Shown: positions 1-6,826 of the stretch, in pieces
Layout of the letters: the number at the start of each line of letters is the position of its first letter
Position numbering within the stretch: the first letter of the stretch is position 1
NCBI GenBank assembly: GCA_963977625.1
Contig: CAXBPX010000049.1
Span: forward strand, 1 to 9,389
Source of the DNA: ZLKRG08 sp963977625
GTDB lineage: Bacteria > Actinomycetota > Actinomycetes > Nanopelagicales > Nanopelagicaceae
Reading direction: 5' to 3'
Length of the DNA: 9,389 nt
Program-made: the position numbers and the translations under genes
Notes under the pieces: generated by a model
Told to the model about the DNA's origin: nothing
What the model saw: the letters and a program-made list of their open reading frames with translations, nothing else
Database searches by the model: none

Positions 1-1593
1 CTACGTTCTAGATTTCGCCATATTTTGGTGGATGAATATCAAGATACAAATCATGCCCAGTACATTTTGGTCAAAGAATTAGTAGGTAAAGACCAAGAAG
101 GAATACCGGCTGCCGAATTATGTGTAGTGGGCGATGCCGATCAATCAATTTATGGATTCCGTGGTGCGACCATCCGAAATATTCTGCAATTTGAATTGGA
201 TTATTTGGATGCCGAAACCATTTTGCTTGAGCAGAACTACCGTTCAACTCAAAATATTTTAAGTGCGGCAAACGCAGTTATTGAACAGAACCAAGATCGA
301 AAAGCTAAGAATCTTTGGTCCGAAGCAGGGGCCGGCACTTCACTTGTTGGTTATATTGCTGAGAGCGAACATGACGAAGCCGAATTTATTTCAGGTGAAA
401 TTAAAAAGTTGTCCCAAGACGGAATTTCTAAATATGGCGATACGGCGATTTTCTATCGCACCAATGCGCAGTCTCGCGTATTTGAAGAAGTTTTTATGCG
501 TTCCGGTCTGCCATACAAAGTTGTAGGAGGAGTGCGCTTCTACGAACGCCGCGAAATTAAAGATTTTCTAGCTTATTTAAAGGTACTGGTTAATTTAGAT
601 GATGAAGTGTCGCTACGCCGAATTATTAATGTACCTAAACGTGGGATCGGAGATCGCGCAATTGAGAGCATCGAAAGTATCGCCAATTCGCGTGGACTTT
701 CATTCTGGCAAGCGCTAAACGTGGTCGCCAATAACTCTGAATTAGGCGGCCGCGCTACTGCTTCCCTAGCAAACTTTGTTTCTTTAATTTTGACTCTAAA
801 TGTTTTAGTAGAAGCAGGTACCAAACCTTCTACAATTCTCGAAGCAGTGCTCGAACAATCTGGATTATTAGCCGAATTACAAAACAGTACCGATCCACAA
901 GATGAATCGAGAGTGGAAAACTTACAAGAATTAGTGGCAGTTTCAATTGAATACGAAGAAACTCCAATAGAAAATCTTCCTGAAGATTCTAATATTTCAT
1001 TAGCAGGATTCTTAGAGCAAGTAGCTTTAGTTGCAGATTCAGACGAAATTCCAGAGGGCGAAGATCATGGTGGCGTAATTACTTTAATGACGCTACACAC
1101 TGCTAAAGGTTTGGAATTTCCAACTGTCTTCTTAACAGGAATGGAAGATGGCATCTTTCCGCATAGTCGCACTTTAGGTGAACGAGATGAATTAGAAGAA
1201 GAACGAAGATTGGCATATGTAGGTTTAACACGAGCACAAGAGCGACTTTATTTAACGCGCGCTGAATATCGAAGTGCTTGGGGTGCACCAAATTACAATC
1301 CGCCTTCAAGATTTTTATCTGAAATTCCAGAGACTTTGATTGATTGGCGACAACGCACATTTGCAACGAAACCAAAATTTGTGCAATCAACTCCACCACC
1401 GCGAGCGACAGGCAAGAAAAGCGCAACTACGATTACATTAAATATTGGTGATCGTGTGGCTCATGACACATTCGGAATGGGTACCGTTGTAAAGATTTCC
1501 GGAGAAGGCGACAGAACAGAAGCCACAATTAACTTCGGACAATTGGGCGAGAAGCGCTTGCTGCTTCGCTACGCGCCGGTCGAGAAGCTCTAA
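1..1593 (+). CDS. pcrA: ATP-dependent DNA helicase PcrA/UvrD (superfamily 1A), 5'-truncated by window edge
   Basis: This is the C-terminal 530 residues of a 3'-to-5' SF1A helicase acting in DNA repair and replication-fork maintenance. The reading frame is open from base 1, so the true start lies upstream; the TTG at 25 is internal. Numbering from the first visible codon, Walker B/motif II is VDEYQDTN (residues 10-17), motif III is GDADQSIYGFRGA (44-56), motif IV is QNYRST (78-83), motif V contains TLHTAKGLEF (about 364-373), and motif VI is EEERRLAYVGLTRAQER (about 399-415). Walker A and motifs Ia-Ic are outside the window. The tail (about 480-530, GDRVAHDTFGMGTVV onward) is the Tudor-like C-terminal domain that in Gram-positive PcrA contacts RNA polymerase. 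An acidic linker precedes motif V. RecB-type or UvrD2-type homologues are unlikely because of the intact PcrA tail. The gene stops 21 bases before sucC, as in other Actinobacteria. Confidence 0.96.
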   Translation, partial: LRSRFRHILVDEYQDTNHAQYILVKELVGKDQEGIPAAELCVVGDADQSIYGFRGATIRNILQFELDYLDAETILLEQNYRSTQNILSAANAVIEQNQDRKAKNLWSEAGAGTSLVGYIAESEHDEAEFISGEIKKLSQDGISKYGDTAIFYRTNAQSRVFEEVFMRSGLPYKVVGGVRFYERREIKDFLAYLKVLVNLDDEVSLRRIINVPKRGIGDRAIESIESIANSRGLSFWQALNVVANNSELGGRATASLANFVSLILTLNVLVEAGTKPSTILEAVLEQSGLLAELQNSTDPQDESRVENLQELVAVSIEYEETPIENLPEDSNISLAGFLEQVALVADSDEIPEGEDHGGVITLMTLHTAKGLEFPTVFLTGMEDGIFPHSRTLGERDELEEERRLAYVGLTRAQERLYLTRAEYRSAWGAPNYNPPSRFLSEIPETLIDWRQRTFATKPKFVQSTPPPRATGKKSATTITLNIGDRVAHDTFGMGTVVKISGEGDRTEATINFGQLGEKRLLLRYAPVEKL

Positions 1594-1614
1594 ATCCACG
1601 ACTAAGATTTAGCC
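1580..1614 (+). promoter_or_regulatory. Probable leaderless promoter for sucC
   Basis: A TAAGAT -10 hexamer (1603-1608, TANNNT type) ends six bases before the sucC GTG at 1615. Transcription would therefore begin at or next to the start codon. TCGAGA at 1580-1585 matches 4 of 6 positions of TTGACA with an ideal 17-base spacer. No Shine-Dalgarno sequence precedes the GTG, which agrees with a leaderless mRNA, a common arrangement in Actinobacteria. The -10 lies in the upper stem and loop of the hairpin at 1591-1623. A transcript starting at 1615 would lack the left arm and so could not form it. Confidence 0.55.
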
Positions 1615-1623
1615 GTGGATTTA
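1591..1623 (+). terminator. Long hairpin spanning the pcrA stop codon and sucC start codon
   Basis: A perfect 10-bp stem pairs 1591-1600 with 1614-1623 (TAAATCCACG / CGTGGATTTA). After one A/C mismatch (1601/1613), a further 4 bp (1602-1605 with 1609-1612) closes a GAT loop. The left arm begins with the pcrA TAA and the right arm contains the sucC GTG (1615-1617). The downstream side is T-rich (GATTTATTTG) but lacks a clean U-run, so this may be a weak intrinsic terminator or attenuator for pcrA. In a read-through transcript it would bury the sucC start codon. As DNA it could also serve as an operator. The base pairing is seen directly; the role is inferred. Confidence 0.6.
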
Positions 1624-2778
1624 TTTGAATATCAAGCAAGAGACTTATTTGAAAAGCATGGCGTTCCAGTTCTAGCTGGCGCGGTTGCTACCACCCCCGA
1701 AGAAGCGCATGCAGCGGCTGCGAAAATTGGTGGCAAAGTTGTAGTCAAGGCGCAGGTAAAAGTTGGCGGTCGCGGCAAAGCAGGTGGCGTAAAAGTTGCT
1801 GATAATGCAGATGATGCGAAAGCAAAAGCATCCGCGATTTTAGGAATGGATATCAAAGGCCACATTGTGCATCGAGTAATGATTGCGCAAGCTGCACCAA
1901 TCGTTGAAGAATATTATGTTTCTATTTTGCTTGATCGCTCCAATCGCCAATATCTCTGCATGGCATCAGTTGCAGGCGGTATGGATATCGAAGAGGTGGC
2001 ACGAACTGCACCGGAGAAATTAGCCAAAGTCCCAGTCTCTGCAGTTGCAGGTATTGATGCCAGTAAAGCCGCCGCAATCGTGGCTCAAGCAAATTTTCCA
2101 AAAGAAATTGCGGCAGATGTAGCTAAAGTTATTGAACTACTTTGGGGAGTATTCACCAAAGAAGATGCGACATTGGTGGAAGTTAATCCGTTAGTCAAAA
2201 CAGCAGATGGAAAAATCATTGCACTAGATGGCAAAGTAACTTTGGATGACAATGCAGAATTTCGTCAACCAGATCATGAAGCACTAGTAGATAAATCTGC
2301 AGCTAATGCGCTCGAAGAAGCGGCCAAAGCTAAAGGTTTGAATTATGTAAAACTTGATGGCGAAGTTGGAATTATTGGTAATGGCGCTGGTTTAGTGATG
2401 TCCACTCTTGATGTGGTTGCGTACGCGGGTGAAAAGTTTGGCAATGTACGCCCAGCTAATTTCTTAGATATCGGAGGCGGTGCTTCCGCAGAGGTAATGG
2501 CAGATGGGCTATCAATTATTTTGGGCGACAAAGATGTGAAGAGCGTATTTGTTAATGTATTTGGTGGAATCACCGCTTGCGATGCCGTGGCAAATGGAAT
2601 TGTGAAAGCGCTGGAAATATTAGGAAGCGCTGCTACCAAACCAATTGTGGTTCGGTTAGATGGAAATAATGTCGCCGAAGGTCGTCGCATCCTTAATGAA
2701 GCTGCGCACCCATTAGTACAGCAATTAGACACCATGGATGGCGCGGCAGCTAAAGCAGCAGAATTGGCGGCGAAGTAA
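1615..2778 (+). CDS. sucC: Succinyl-CoA synthetase (ADP/GDP-forming) beta subunit
   Basis: The 387-residue beta subunit of succinate-CoA ligase, a cytoplasmic TCA-cycle enzyme that couples succinyl-CoA to succinate conversion with nucleoside triphosphate formation. The N-terminal ATP-grasp domain runs to about residue 230, opening MDLFEYQARDLFEKHGVPV and carrying the nucleotide-loop sequence KAQVKVGGRGKAGGV. The metal-binding set is visible as E189 and N191 (VEVNPL) and D205 (ALDGK). The C-terminal ligase domain has GNGAGLVMSTLD and VFGGITACD, which hold the nucleotide and phosphohistidine at the second site. Length is normal for the family. The GTG at 1615 is chosen because the family N-terminus begins exactly there. 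Nucleotide preference (ATP or GTP) cannot be read with confidence. It is followed immediately by sucD with no spacer. Confidence 0.98.
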   Translation: MDLFEYQARDLFEKHGVPVLAGAVATTPEEAHAAAAKIGGKVVVKAQVKVGGRGKAGGVKVADNADDAKAKASAILGMDIKGHIVHRVMIAQAAPIVEEYYVSILLDRSNRQYLCMASVAGGMDIEEVARTAPEKLAKVPVSAVAGIDASKAAAIVAQANFPKEIAADVAKVIELLWGVFTKEDATLVEVNPLVKTADGKIIALDGKVTLDDNAEFRQPDHEALVDKSAANALEEAAKAKGLNYVKLDGEVGIIGNGAGLVMSTLDVVAYAGEKFGNVRPANFLDIGGGASAEVMADGLSIILGDKDVKSVFVNVFGGITACDAVANGIVKALEILGSAATKPIVVRLDGNNVAEGRRILNEAAHPLVQQLDTMDGAAAKAAELAAK

Positions 2779-3660
2779 ATGGCAATTTTTATTAATTCAA
2801 ATAGCAAAGTAATTGTGCAAGGTATGACTGGCTCTGAAGGAACTAAGCACACCAAACGGATGTTGAAAGCCGGAACCAAAGTTGTCGGTGGTGTAACGCC
2901 TGGCAAAGGTGGTCAATCAGTTGATATGGATGGCACTTCACTTCCCGTTTTTAATACCGTTGCAGAAGCAATGGCAGCAACTGGTGCAAATGTTTCAGTA
3001 GTTTTCGTGCCACCAAAGTTTGCCAAAGGCGCAGTTATTGATGCAATTGATGCAAAGATGCCATTAGTAGTTGTGATTACTGAAGGTATTCCGGTACATG
3101 ACTCAGCATTCTTTTACACATATGCGGCGGAAAAAGGCACCACACGTTTAGTAGGTCCAAACTGCCCAGGTGTGATTAGCCCTGGTCAATCAAATGTGGG
3201 CATCATTCCTGCGGACATTACCGGAAGTGGTCCCATCGGATTGGTTTCAAAGTCAGGAACTTTGACTTACCAATTAATGTACGAATTGCGTGACATTGGA
3301 TTTACAACTGCGGTTGGTATTGGTGGAGATCCAGTTATCGGAACTACACACATTGATTGCTTAAAAGCATTCCAAGATGATCCAGATACCAAAGCAATTG
3401 TGATGATTGGCGAAATTGGTGGTGACGCCGAAGAGCGCGCTGCTGCATTTATTAAAGAATATGTCACAAAGCCAGTGGTTGGTTATGTTGCAGGATTCAC
3501 CGCACCTGAAGGAAAAACTATGGGACATGCTGGTGCAATCGTTTCCGGAAGTTCCGGAACTGCGCAAGCTAAAAAAGATGCGCTGGAAGCAGCAGGAGTT
3601 AAGGTCGGCAAAACGCCGTCCGAAACTGCAAACCTGATGCGCCAACTAATGGGCCGATAA
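2779..3660 (+). CDS. sucD: Succinyl-CoA synthetase (ADP/GDP-forming) alpha subunit
   Basis: The 293-residue alpha subunit, which binds CoA and carries the catalytic phosphohistidine; it assembles with SucC in the cytoplasm. The N-terminal CoA-binding Rossmann domain shows VIVQGMTGSEGTKHTKRML and GGVTPGKGG. The middle has VGPNCPGVISPG and SKSGTLTYQ. The glutamate of GEIGG and the phosphorylated H250 in the GHAGAIVSG loop complete the active site. The C-terminus (ETANLMRQLMGR) and total length are normal. The ATG directly abuts the sucC TAA (TAAATG), which suggests translational coupling; no strong Shine-Dalgarno is visible, only the purine-rich end of sucC. Subunit stoichiometry would be served by this single transcript. 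Confidence 0.98.
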   Translation: MAIFINSNSKVIVQGMTGSEGTKHTKRMLKAGTKVVGGVTPGKGGQSVDMDGTSLPVFNTVAEAMAATGANVSVVFVPPKFAKGAVIDAIDAKMPLVVVITEGIPVHDSAFFYTYAAEKGTTRLVGPNCPGVISPGQSNVGIIPADITGSGPIGLVSKSGTLTYQLMYELRDIGFTTAVGIGGDPVIGTTHIDCLKAFQDDPDTKAIVMIGEIGGDAEERAAAFIKEYVTKPVVGYVAGFTAPEGKTMGHAGAIVSGSSGTAQAKKDALEAAGVKVGKTPSETANLMRQLMGR

Positions 3661-3670
3661 GGTTCTCAGC
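3658..3670 (+). promoter_or_regulatory. Possible leaderless promoter (-10 element) for the DUF6350 gene
   Basis: TAAGGT (3658-3663), overlapping the sucD stop codon, is a TANNNT -10 match ending seven bases before the GTG at 3671. No Shine-Dalgarno sequence is present in the 10-base gap. The -35 region (about 3635-3640) is poor. The layout resembles the sucC and folD upstream sites, which is the main reason to list it. Read-through from sucCD is equally possible. Confidence 0.35.
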
Positions 3671-4732
3671 GTGCTTGTACCTGCAATCACGCAAAGTTTA
3701 AGAAGCGTACTCTTTACCTTAATTCCAGCTGGAATCATTACTTTTTTAGCCTGGGCGATTGCTGGAAGTGCATATGCAAGTACCACGGACCCATTTCGAA
3801 GTGCGACCTGGATCTTCCTTGGTTCGCATATGGTGCCATTTAATTTACATATTCCACCTAGTGGCATTGATGGATGGCTTACCTATTTACCGCTAGGTGC
3901 GATGGTGCTCCCTGCAATCGCAATTACTGTTGGTGCCCGAAAAGTTTTGGAAAAAACAAATAGCGATCTAGCAGTCTGGAGTTTTGCCGCCTTTTATACG
4001 ATTTTAGTGGTGCTGCTTTCAATTCTTTCTTCCAATCAAGATGTATTTGTGAAGTGGTACTGGGCAATCGCATTCACAACTCCATTTGTCTTTGCAGTTA
4101 CCTTTTTTGCGATTAATCAATTTAAATTTACGCATTCGCTTATTTATTTGACCAAAAGTTGGGCCATAATTTTTGGATTTGCTGCAATCATTACGGGAAT
4201 CTCATTATTGATTAATTTAAGAACGGTCCATCAATTGACTACGGTGCTACAACCTGGATTCATTGGCGGTATTCTGCTTTTTGCTTTGACATTGATTTAT
4301 CTGCCAAATTTTCTGATTTCAACAGTAGCTTATTTAGTCGGAGCAGGTTTTGCAGTTGGAAGAGATACTTTAATTGCGCCACTTTCATTTTCATTAGGAA
4401 AAATTCCAGCGCTACCAATCTTGGGTGCGCTACCTACTGGCCGTCATCCACTTTATTTATTTGGTTCGTTGGTGGTTATTGGGGTAGGAGCGCAAGTTGC
4501 CATCTGGACTTTAGATAGTGGTCGAAATGTTTTACGGCAGACAATTGCACTATTTCTTTTAAGTAGCTTTGTAATTGCTTATTTGGGTTCTGGCGCTTTG
4601 ATTACATATGAACTGGGTACTGTTGGTCCATCGCTTTGGAAATTTCCATTAATCATCTCTGCAGAATTTTTACTCGGAGTTGGGCTAGTTCGAGTAATTC
4701 CTATTATTAGCCAGAGATTTAGCAGTAGATGA
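3671..4732 (+). CDS. DUF6350 / PerM-like multi-pass membrane protein
   Basis: A 353-residue integral membrane protein with about nine hydrophobic segments: roughly 13-34, 71-87, 101-121, 128-149, 157-182, 196-228 (long, possibly two), 262-281, 290-312 and 322-346. There is no soluble enzymatic domain. Its place between sucD and purN matches the actinobacterial DUF6350 family, whose mycobacterial member PerM (between sucD and purN-purH) has been linked to cell division and persistence. The assignment rests on topology and position more than on a catalytic motif. Conserved-looking loops include VGAGFAVGRDT (222-232) and LGALPTGRHPLY (251-262). The GTG start gives an N-terminus that leads straight into the first membrane segment. 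An AYA-S site at 34-37 resembles a signal-peptidase site, but the first segment is more likely a retained helix. The stop overlaps the purN ATG by four bases, implying coupled translation. Confidence 0.85.
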   Translation: MLVPAITQSLRSVLFTLIPAGIITFLAWAIAGSAYASTTDPFRSATWIFLGSHMVPFNLHIPPSGIDGWLTYLPLGAMVLPAIAITVGARKVLEKTNSDLAVWSFAAFYTILVVLLSILSSNQDVFVKWYWAIAFTTPFVFAVTFFAINQFKFTHSLIYLTKSWAIIFGFAAIITGISLLINLRTVHQLTTVLQPGFIGGILLFALTLIYLPNFLISTVAYLVGAGFAVGRDTLIAPLSFSLGKIPALPILGALPTGRHPLYLFGSLVVIGVGAQVAIWTLDSGRNVLRQTIALFLLSSFVIAYLGSGALITYELGTVGPSLWKFPLIISAEFLLGVGLVRVIPIISQRFSSR

Positions 4733-5274
4733 AATTATTAATTCTCGCATCTGGCACTGGAACTTTGGCTCAAGCGGTATTTGATGCTGGCTTCGAAATC
4801 GTCAGCGTAGTGAGCGATAAACCAGATGCTCCGGTAATCGCCCGCGCAATTTCAGCTGGGCTTAACACCAAAGTAATTCCATTTACTACACCAAGATCAG
4901 ATTGGGATAAAGAACTTTTTAATTATGTAGCATCTTTAAACCCTGATTTGGTGGTAAGCCTTGGTTTTATGAGAATCCTAAATCCGGAATTTGTTAGCAA
5001 ATTTAAAGTCATAAATTCGCACCCATCGCTCTTACCTAAATTTCCTGGTGCACACGCAGTAAGAGATGCCTTGGCAGCTGGTGTCAATGTAACTGGTTGC
5101 ACTGTGCATTGGGTCGACCAGGGGATGGATACTGGCCAAGTTATTGCACAGCGCGAAGTTGAGATTGCTCCAAATGATGATGAAGCCAGCCTGCACGAAC
5201 GCATTAAGATTGTGGAGCGCAATCTGATTGTGGAAACCATAAAGAAACTTATTAGCTTGGAGAAATTAAATTGA
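4729..5274 (+). CDS. purN: Phosphoribosylglycinamide formyltransferase (GAR transformylase), 10-formyl-THF dependent
   Basis: A 181-residue cytoplasmic enzyme of de novo purine synthesis that transfers the formyl group of 10-formyl-THF to GAR. The N-terminal phosphate-binding loop is ASGTGTLAQA (7-16). The catalytic set is visible as N96 and H98 (INSHPSLLPKFPGAHAV) and D134 (GMDTGQV). The N-to-D spacing of 38 matches E. coli PurN (N106 to D144). Leu13 stands where E. coli has Asn13; the mycobacterial enzyme, as I recall it, also has Leu there, so this looks like a clade feature and not a defect. It is shorter than the E. coli enzyme (212 residues), mostly at the C-terminus. The ATG overlaps the upstream stop (ATGA). 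It shares substrate chemistry with its neighbours PurH and FolD. Confidence 0.97.
   Translation: MKLLILASGTGTLAQAVFDAGFEIVSVVSDKPDAPVIARAISAGLNTKVIPFTTPRSDWDKELFNYVASLNPDLVVSLGFMRILNPEFVSKFKVINSHPSLLPKFPGAHAVRDALAAGVNVTGCTVHWVDQGMDTGQVIAQREVEIAPNDDEASLHERIKIVERNLIVETIKKLISLEKLN
5259..5263 (+). promoter_or_regulatory. Ribosome binding site supporting the TTG start of purH
   Basis: GGAGA lies eight to nine bases upstream of TTG 5271, at the end of purN. It is one of the clearest Shine-Dalgarno matches in the window. It supports the TTG that overlaps the purN TGA (TTGA) as the real purH start, over any later ATG. Confidence 0.6.
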
Positions 5275-6806
5275 GCGATCGCAAAGCAATACGTAGAGCG
5301 CTAATTAGCGTTTATGACAAGACTCGCTTAGTCGAAATTGGTAAAGCTTTACAAGAATCTGGCGTAGAAATTCTATCTACCGGTTCTACCTGTAAAACAC
5401 TCAAAGAAAACGGAGTAAAAGTTACAGAAGTATCTGAATACACTGGATTTCCAGAAATTATGGGCGGACGAGTTAAGACTCTACATCCCCGAATTCATTC
5501 TGGCATTTTGGCAGATCAAAATAATCCAGAGCATTTAGCGAAAATCGCGGAACTAGATATTGCACCATTTGATTTAGTTATCATAAATCTCTATCCATTT
5601 GCAGCCACTATTGCATCTGGCGCAGATTATGCAGAGTGCATCGAACAGATTGATATTGGCGGACCTTCTATGCTGCGCGGTGCAGCTAAGAATCACGGCT
5701 CAGTCGCGGTGCTATCTAATCCAACCCAATATGACAGCTTATTAAGCGCTTTAAAACAAGGCGGATTTACTTTGGCAGAGCGCAAACAATTGGCAATTGA
5801 AGTTTTCCGAACCACCGCCGAATACGATGCCACTATCGCAATGTGGCTAGCAGATGATGGTGGATTCCATCCATGGATGGCGCATATTTGGAAACAAAGT
5901 GGCACTTTGCGATACGGAGAAAATCCACATCAACAAGCGGTGGTCTATTCCGCAAACACTCCCGGCATTGTCAGTGCCAAACAAATTCATGGCAAAGAGA
6001 TGAGTTTTAATAACTATGCAGATGCAGATGCTGCATTACGTGCTGCATTTGATCATTCGCAACCTGCGGTAGCAATTATCAAACATGCCAATCCATGTGG
6101 CATTGCAATCGGTAAAGATATCGCTACTGCATATTTGGCAGCACATGCTTGTGATCCAGTTTCAGCTTTTGGTGGCGTAGTTGCCGCCAATCGCAAAGTA
6201 ACCATTGAAATGGCCACACCTTTATCTGAAATATTTACAGAAGTAATTGTGGCGCCAGAATATGATCCAGCGGCCCTAGAAATATTAAAACAGAAACCTA
6301 ATTTAAGAATTTTGACAACTGATTTACAAAAATATGGGCCAGTTGAAGGGCGCTTATTATCTGGTGGCTTATTGCTGCAAACCATTGATTCGATTGACGC
6401 TGAAGGAGATAATCCAAAAAATTGGCAGCAAGTTTCTGGTGTACCAGTTTCTGAATCAGTTTTAGCAGATTTACATTTTGCGTGGCGCGCAGTGAGAGCC
6501 GTTAAAAGTAACGCTATCTTGCTTGCCAAAGACGGCGCGGCAGTTGGGGTAGGAATGGGACAAGTAAATCGAGTTGATTCAGCAAAGTTAGCAGTCGATA
6601 GAGCTGCAGATCGAGCAGCGGGATCAGTTGCCGCAAGTGATGCCTTCTTCCCATTTGCAGATGGACTTCAGATTTTGATCAATGCTGGAATAAACGCGGT
6701 GGTTTCACCAGGTGGATCTATGCGCGATGAAGAGGTGATTGCAGCGGCAAAAGCTGCCAATATTGCGCTCTTTTTCACTGGTGCTCGACATTTCTCTCAC
6801 GCTTAA
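5271..6806 (+). CDS. purH: Bifunctional AICAR formyltransferase / IMP cyclohydrolase
   Basis: A 511-residue bifunctional enzyme for the last two steps of IMP synthesis: formylation of AICAR with 10-formyl-THF, then cyclisation. The N-terminal MGS-like cyclohydrolase domain (about 1-150) contains ISVYDKT, LSTGST, YTGFPEIMGGRVKTLHP and INLYPF. The AICAR transformylase domain (about 150-511) contains RYGENPHQQA (214-223), the catalytic K271-H272 in IKHANPCG, DPVSAFGGVVAAN, GVGMGQVNRVDS, SDAFFPF and the C-terminal FTGARHFSH. Length is normal for bacterial PurH. It uses a TTG start that overlaps the purN stop by four bases and is preceded by GGAGA. No hairpin terminator follows within the 20-base gap to folD. 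Confidence 0.98.
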   Translation: MSDRKAIRRALISVYDKTRLVEIGKALQESGVEILSTGSTCKTLKENGVKVTEVSEYTGFPEIMGGRVKTLHPRIHSGILADQNNPEHLAKIAELDIAPFDLVIINLYPFAATIASGADYAECIEQIDIGGPSMLRGAAKNHGSVAVLSNPTQYDSLLSALKQGGFTLAERKQLAIEVFRTTAEYDATIAMWLADDGGFHPWMAHIWKQSGTLRYGENPHQQAVVYSANTPGIVSAKQIHGKEMSFNNYADADAALRAAFDHSQPAVAIIKHANPCGIAIGKDIATAYLAAHACDPVSAFGGVVAANRKVTIEMATPLSEIFTEVIVAPEYDPAALEILKQKPNLRILTTDLQKYGPVEGRLLSGGLLLQTIDSIDAEGDNPKNWQQVSGVPVSESVLADLHFAWRAVRAVKSNAILLAKDGAAVGVGMGQVNRVDSAKLAVDRAADRAAGSVAASDAFFPFADGLQILINAGINAVVSPGGSMRDEEVIAAAKAANIALFFTGARHFSHA

Positions 6807-6813
6807 GAGCCAA

Positions 6814-6826
6814 TAAGATCGCACCC
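6814..6826 (+). promoter_or_regulatory. Probable leaderless promoter (-10 element) for folD
   Basis: TAAGAT (6814-6819), identical to the proposed sucC -10, ends seven bases before the folD ATG at 6827. The 20-base gap has no Shine-Dalgarno sequence (the bases before ATG are CGCACCC). The -35 region, about TTTCTC at 6791-6796, is weak. A start of transcription at the ATG would give a leaderless folD-DUF3017 mRNA independent of purNH. Confidence 0.5.

Noticed and set aside
25..27. TTG as the start of the helicase gene
   Set aside because: The frame is open upstream to base 1, encoding FRHI before the LVDEYQ motif, and the helicase needs its Walker A region further upstream. The gene is cut by the window edge.
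2343..2906. 187-codon open frame on the minus strand across the sucC-sucD junction
   Set aside because: It lies wholly opposite two strongly conserved genes, has a low-complexity composition rich in Ser, Ala, Pro and Thr typical of antisense shadows, and shows no recognisable motif.
3767..3784. Signal-peptidase-like AYA-S site in the DUF6350 protein, suggesting a secreted protein
   Set aside because: The rest of the protein is multi-pass membrane, so the first hydrophobic stretch is better explained as a retained transmembrane helix.
4762..4770. Leu13 replacing the Asn of the E. coli PurN phosphate loop, as a possible loss of function
   Set aside because: Mycobacterial PurN, as I recall it, has the same ASGTGSLL-type loop, and the catalytic Asn, His and Asp with correct spacing are intact.
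6053..6529. 158-codon open frame on the minus strand within purH
   Set aside because: It is antisense to the conserved AICAR transformylase domain, with no family resemblance and no plausible ribosome binding site.
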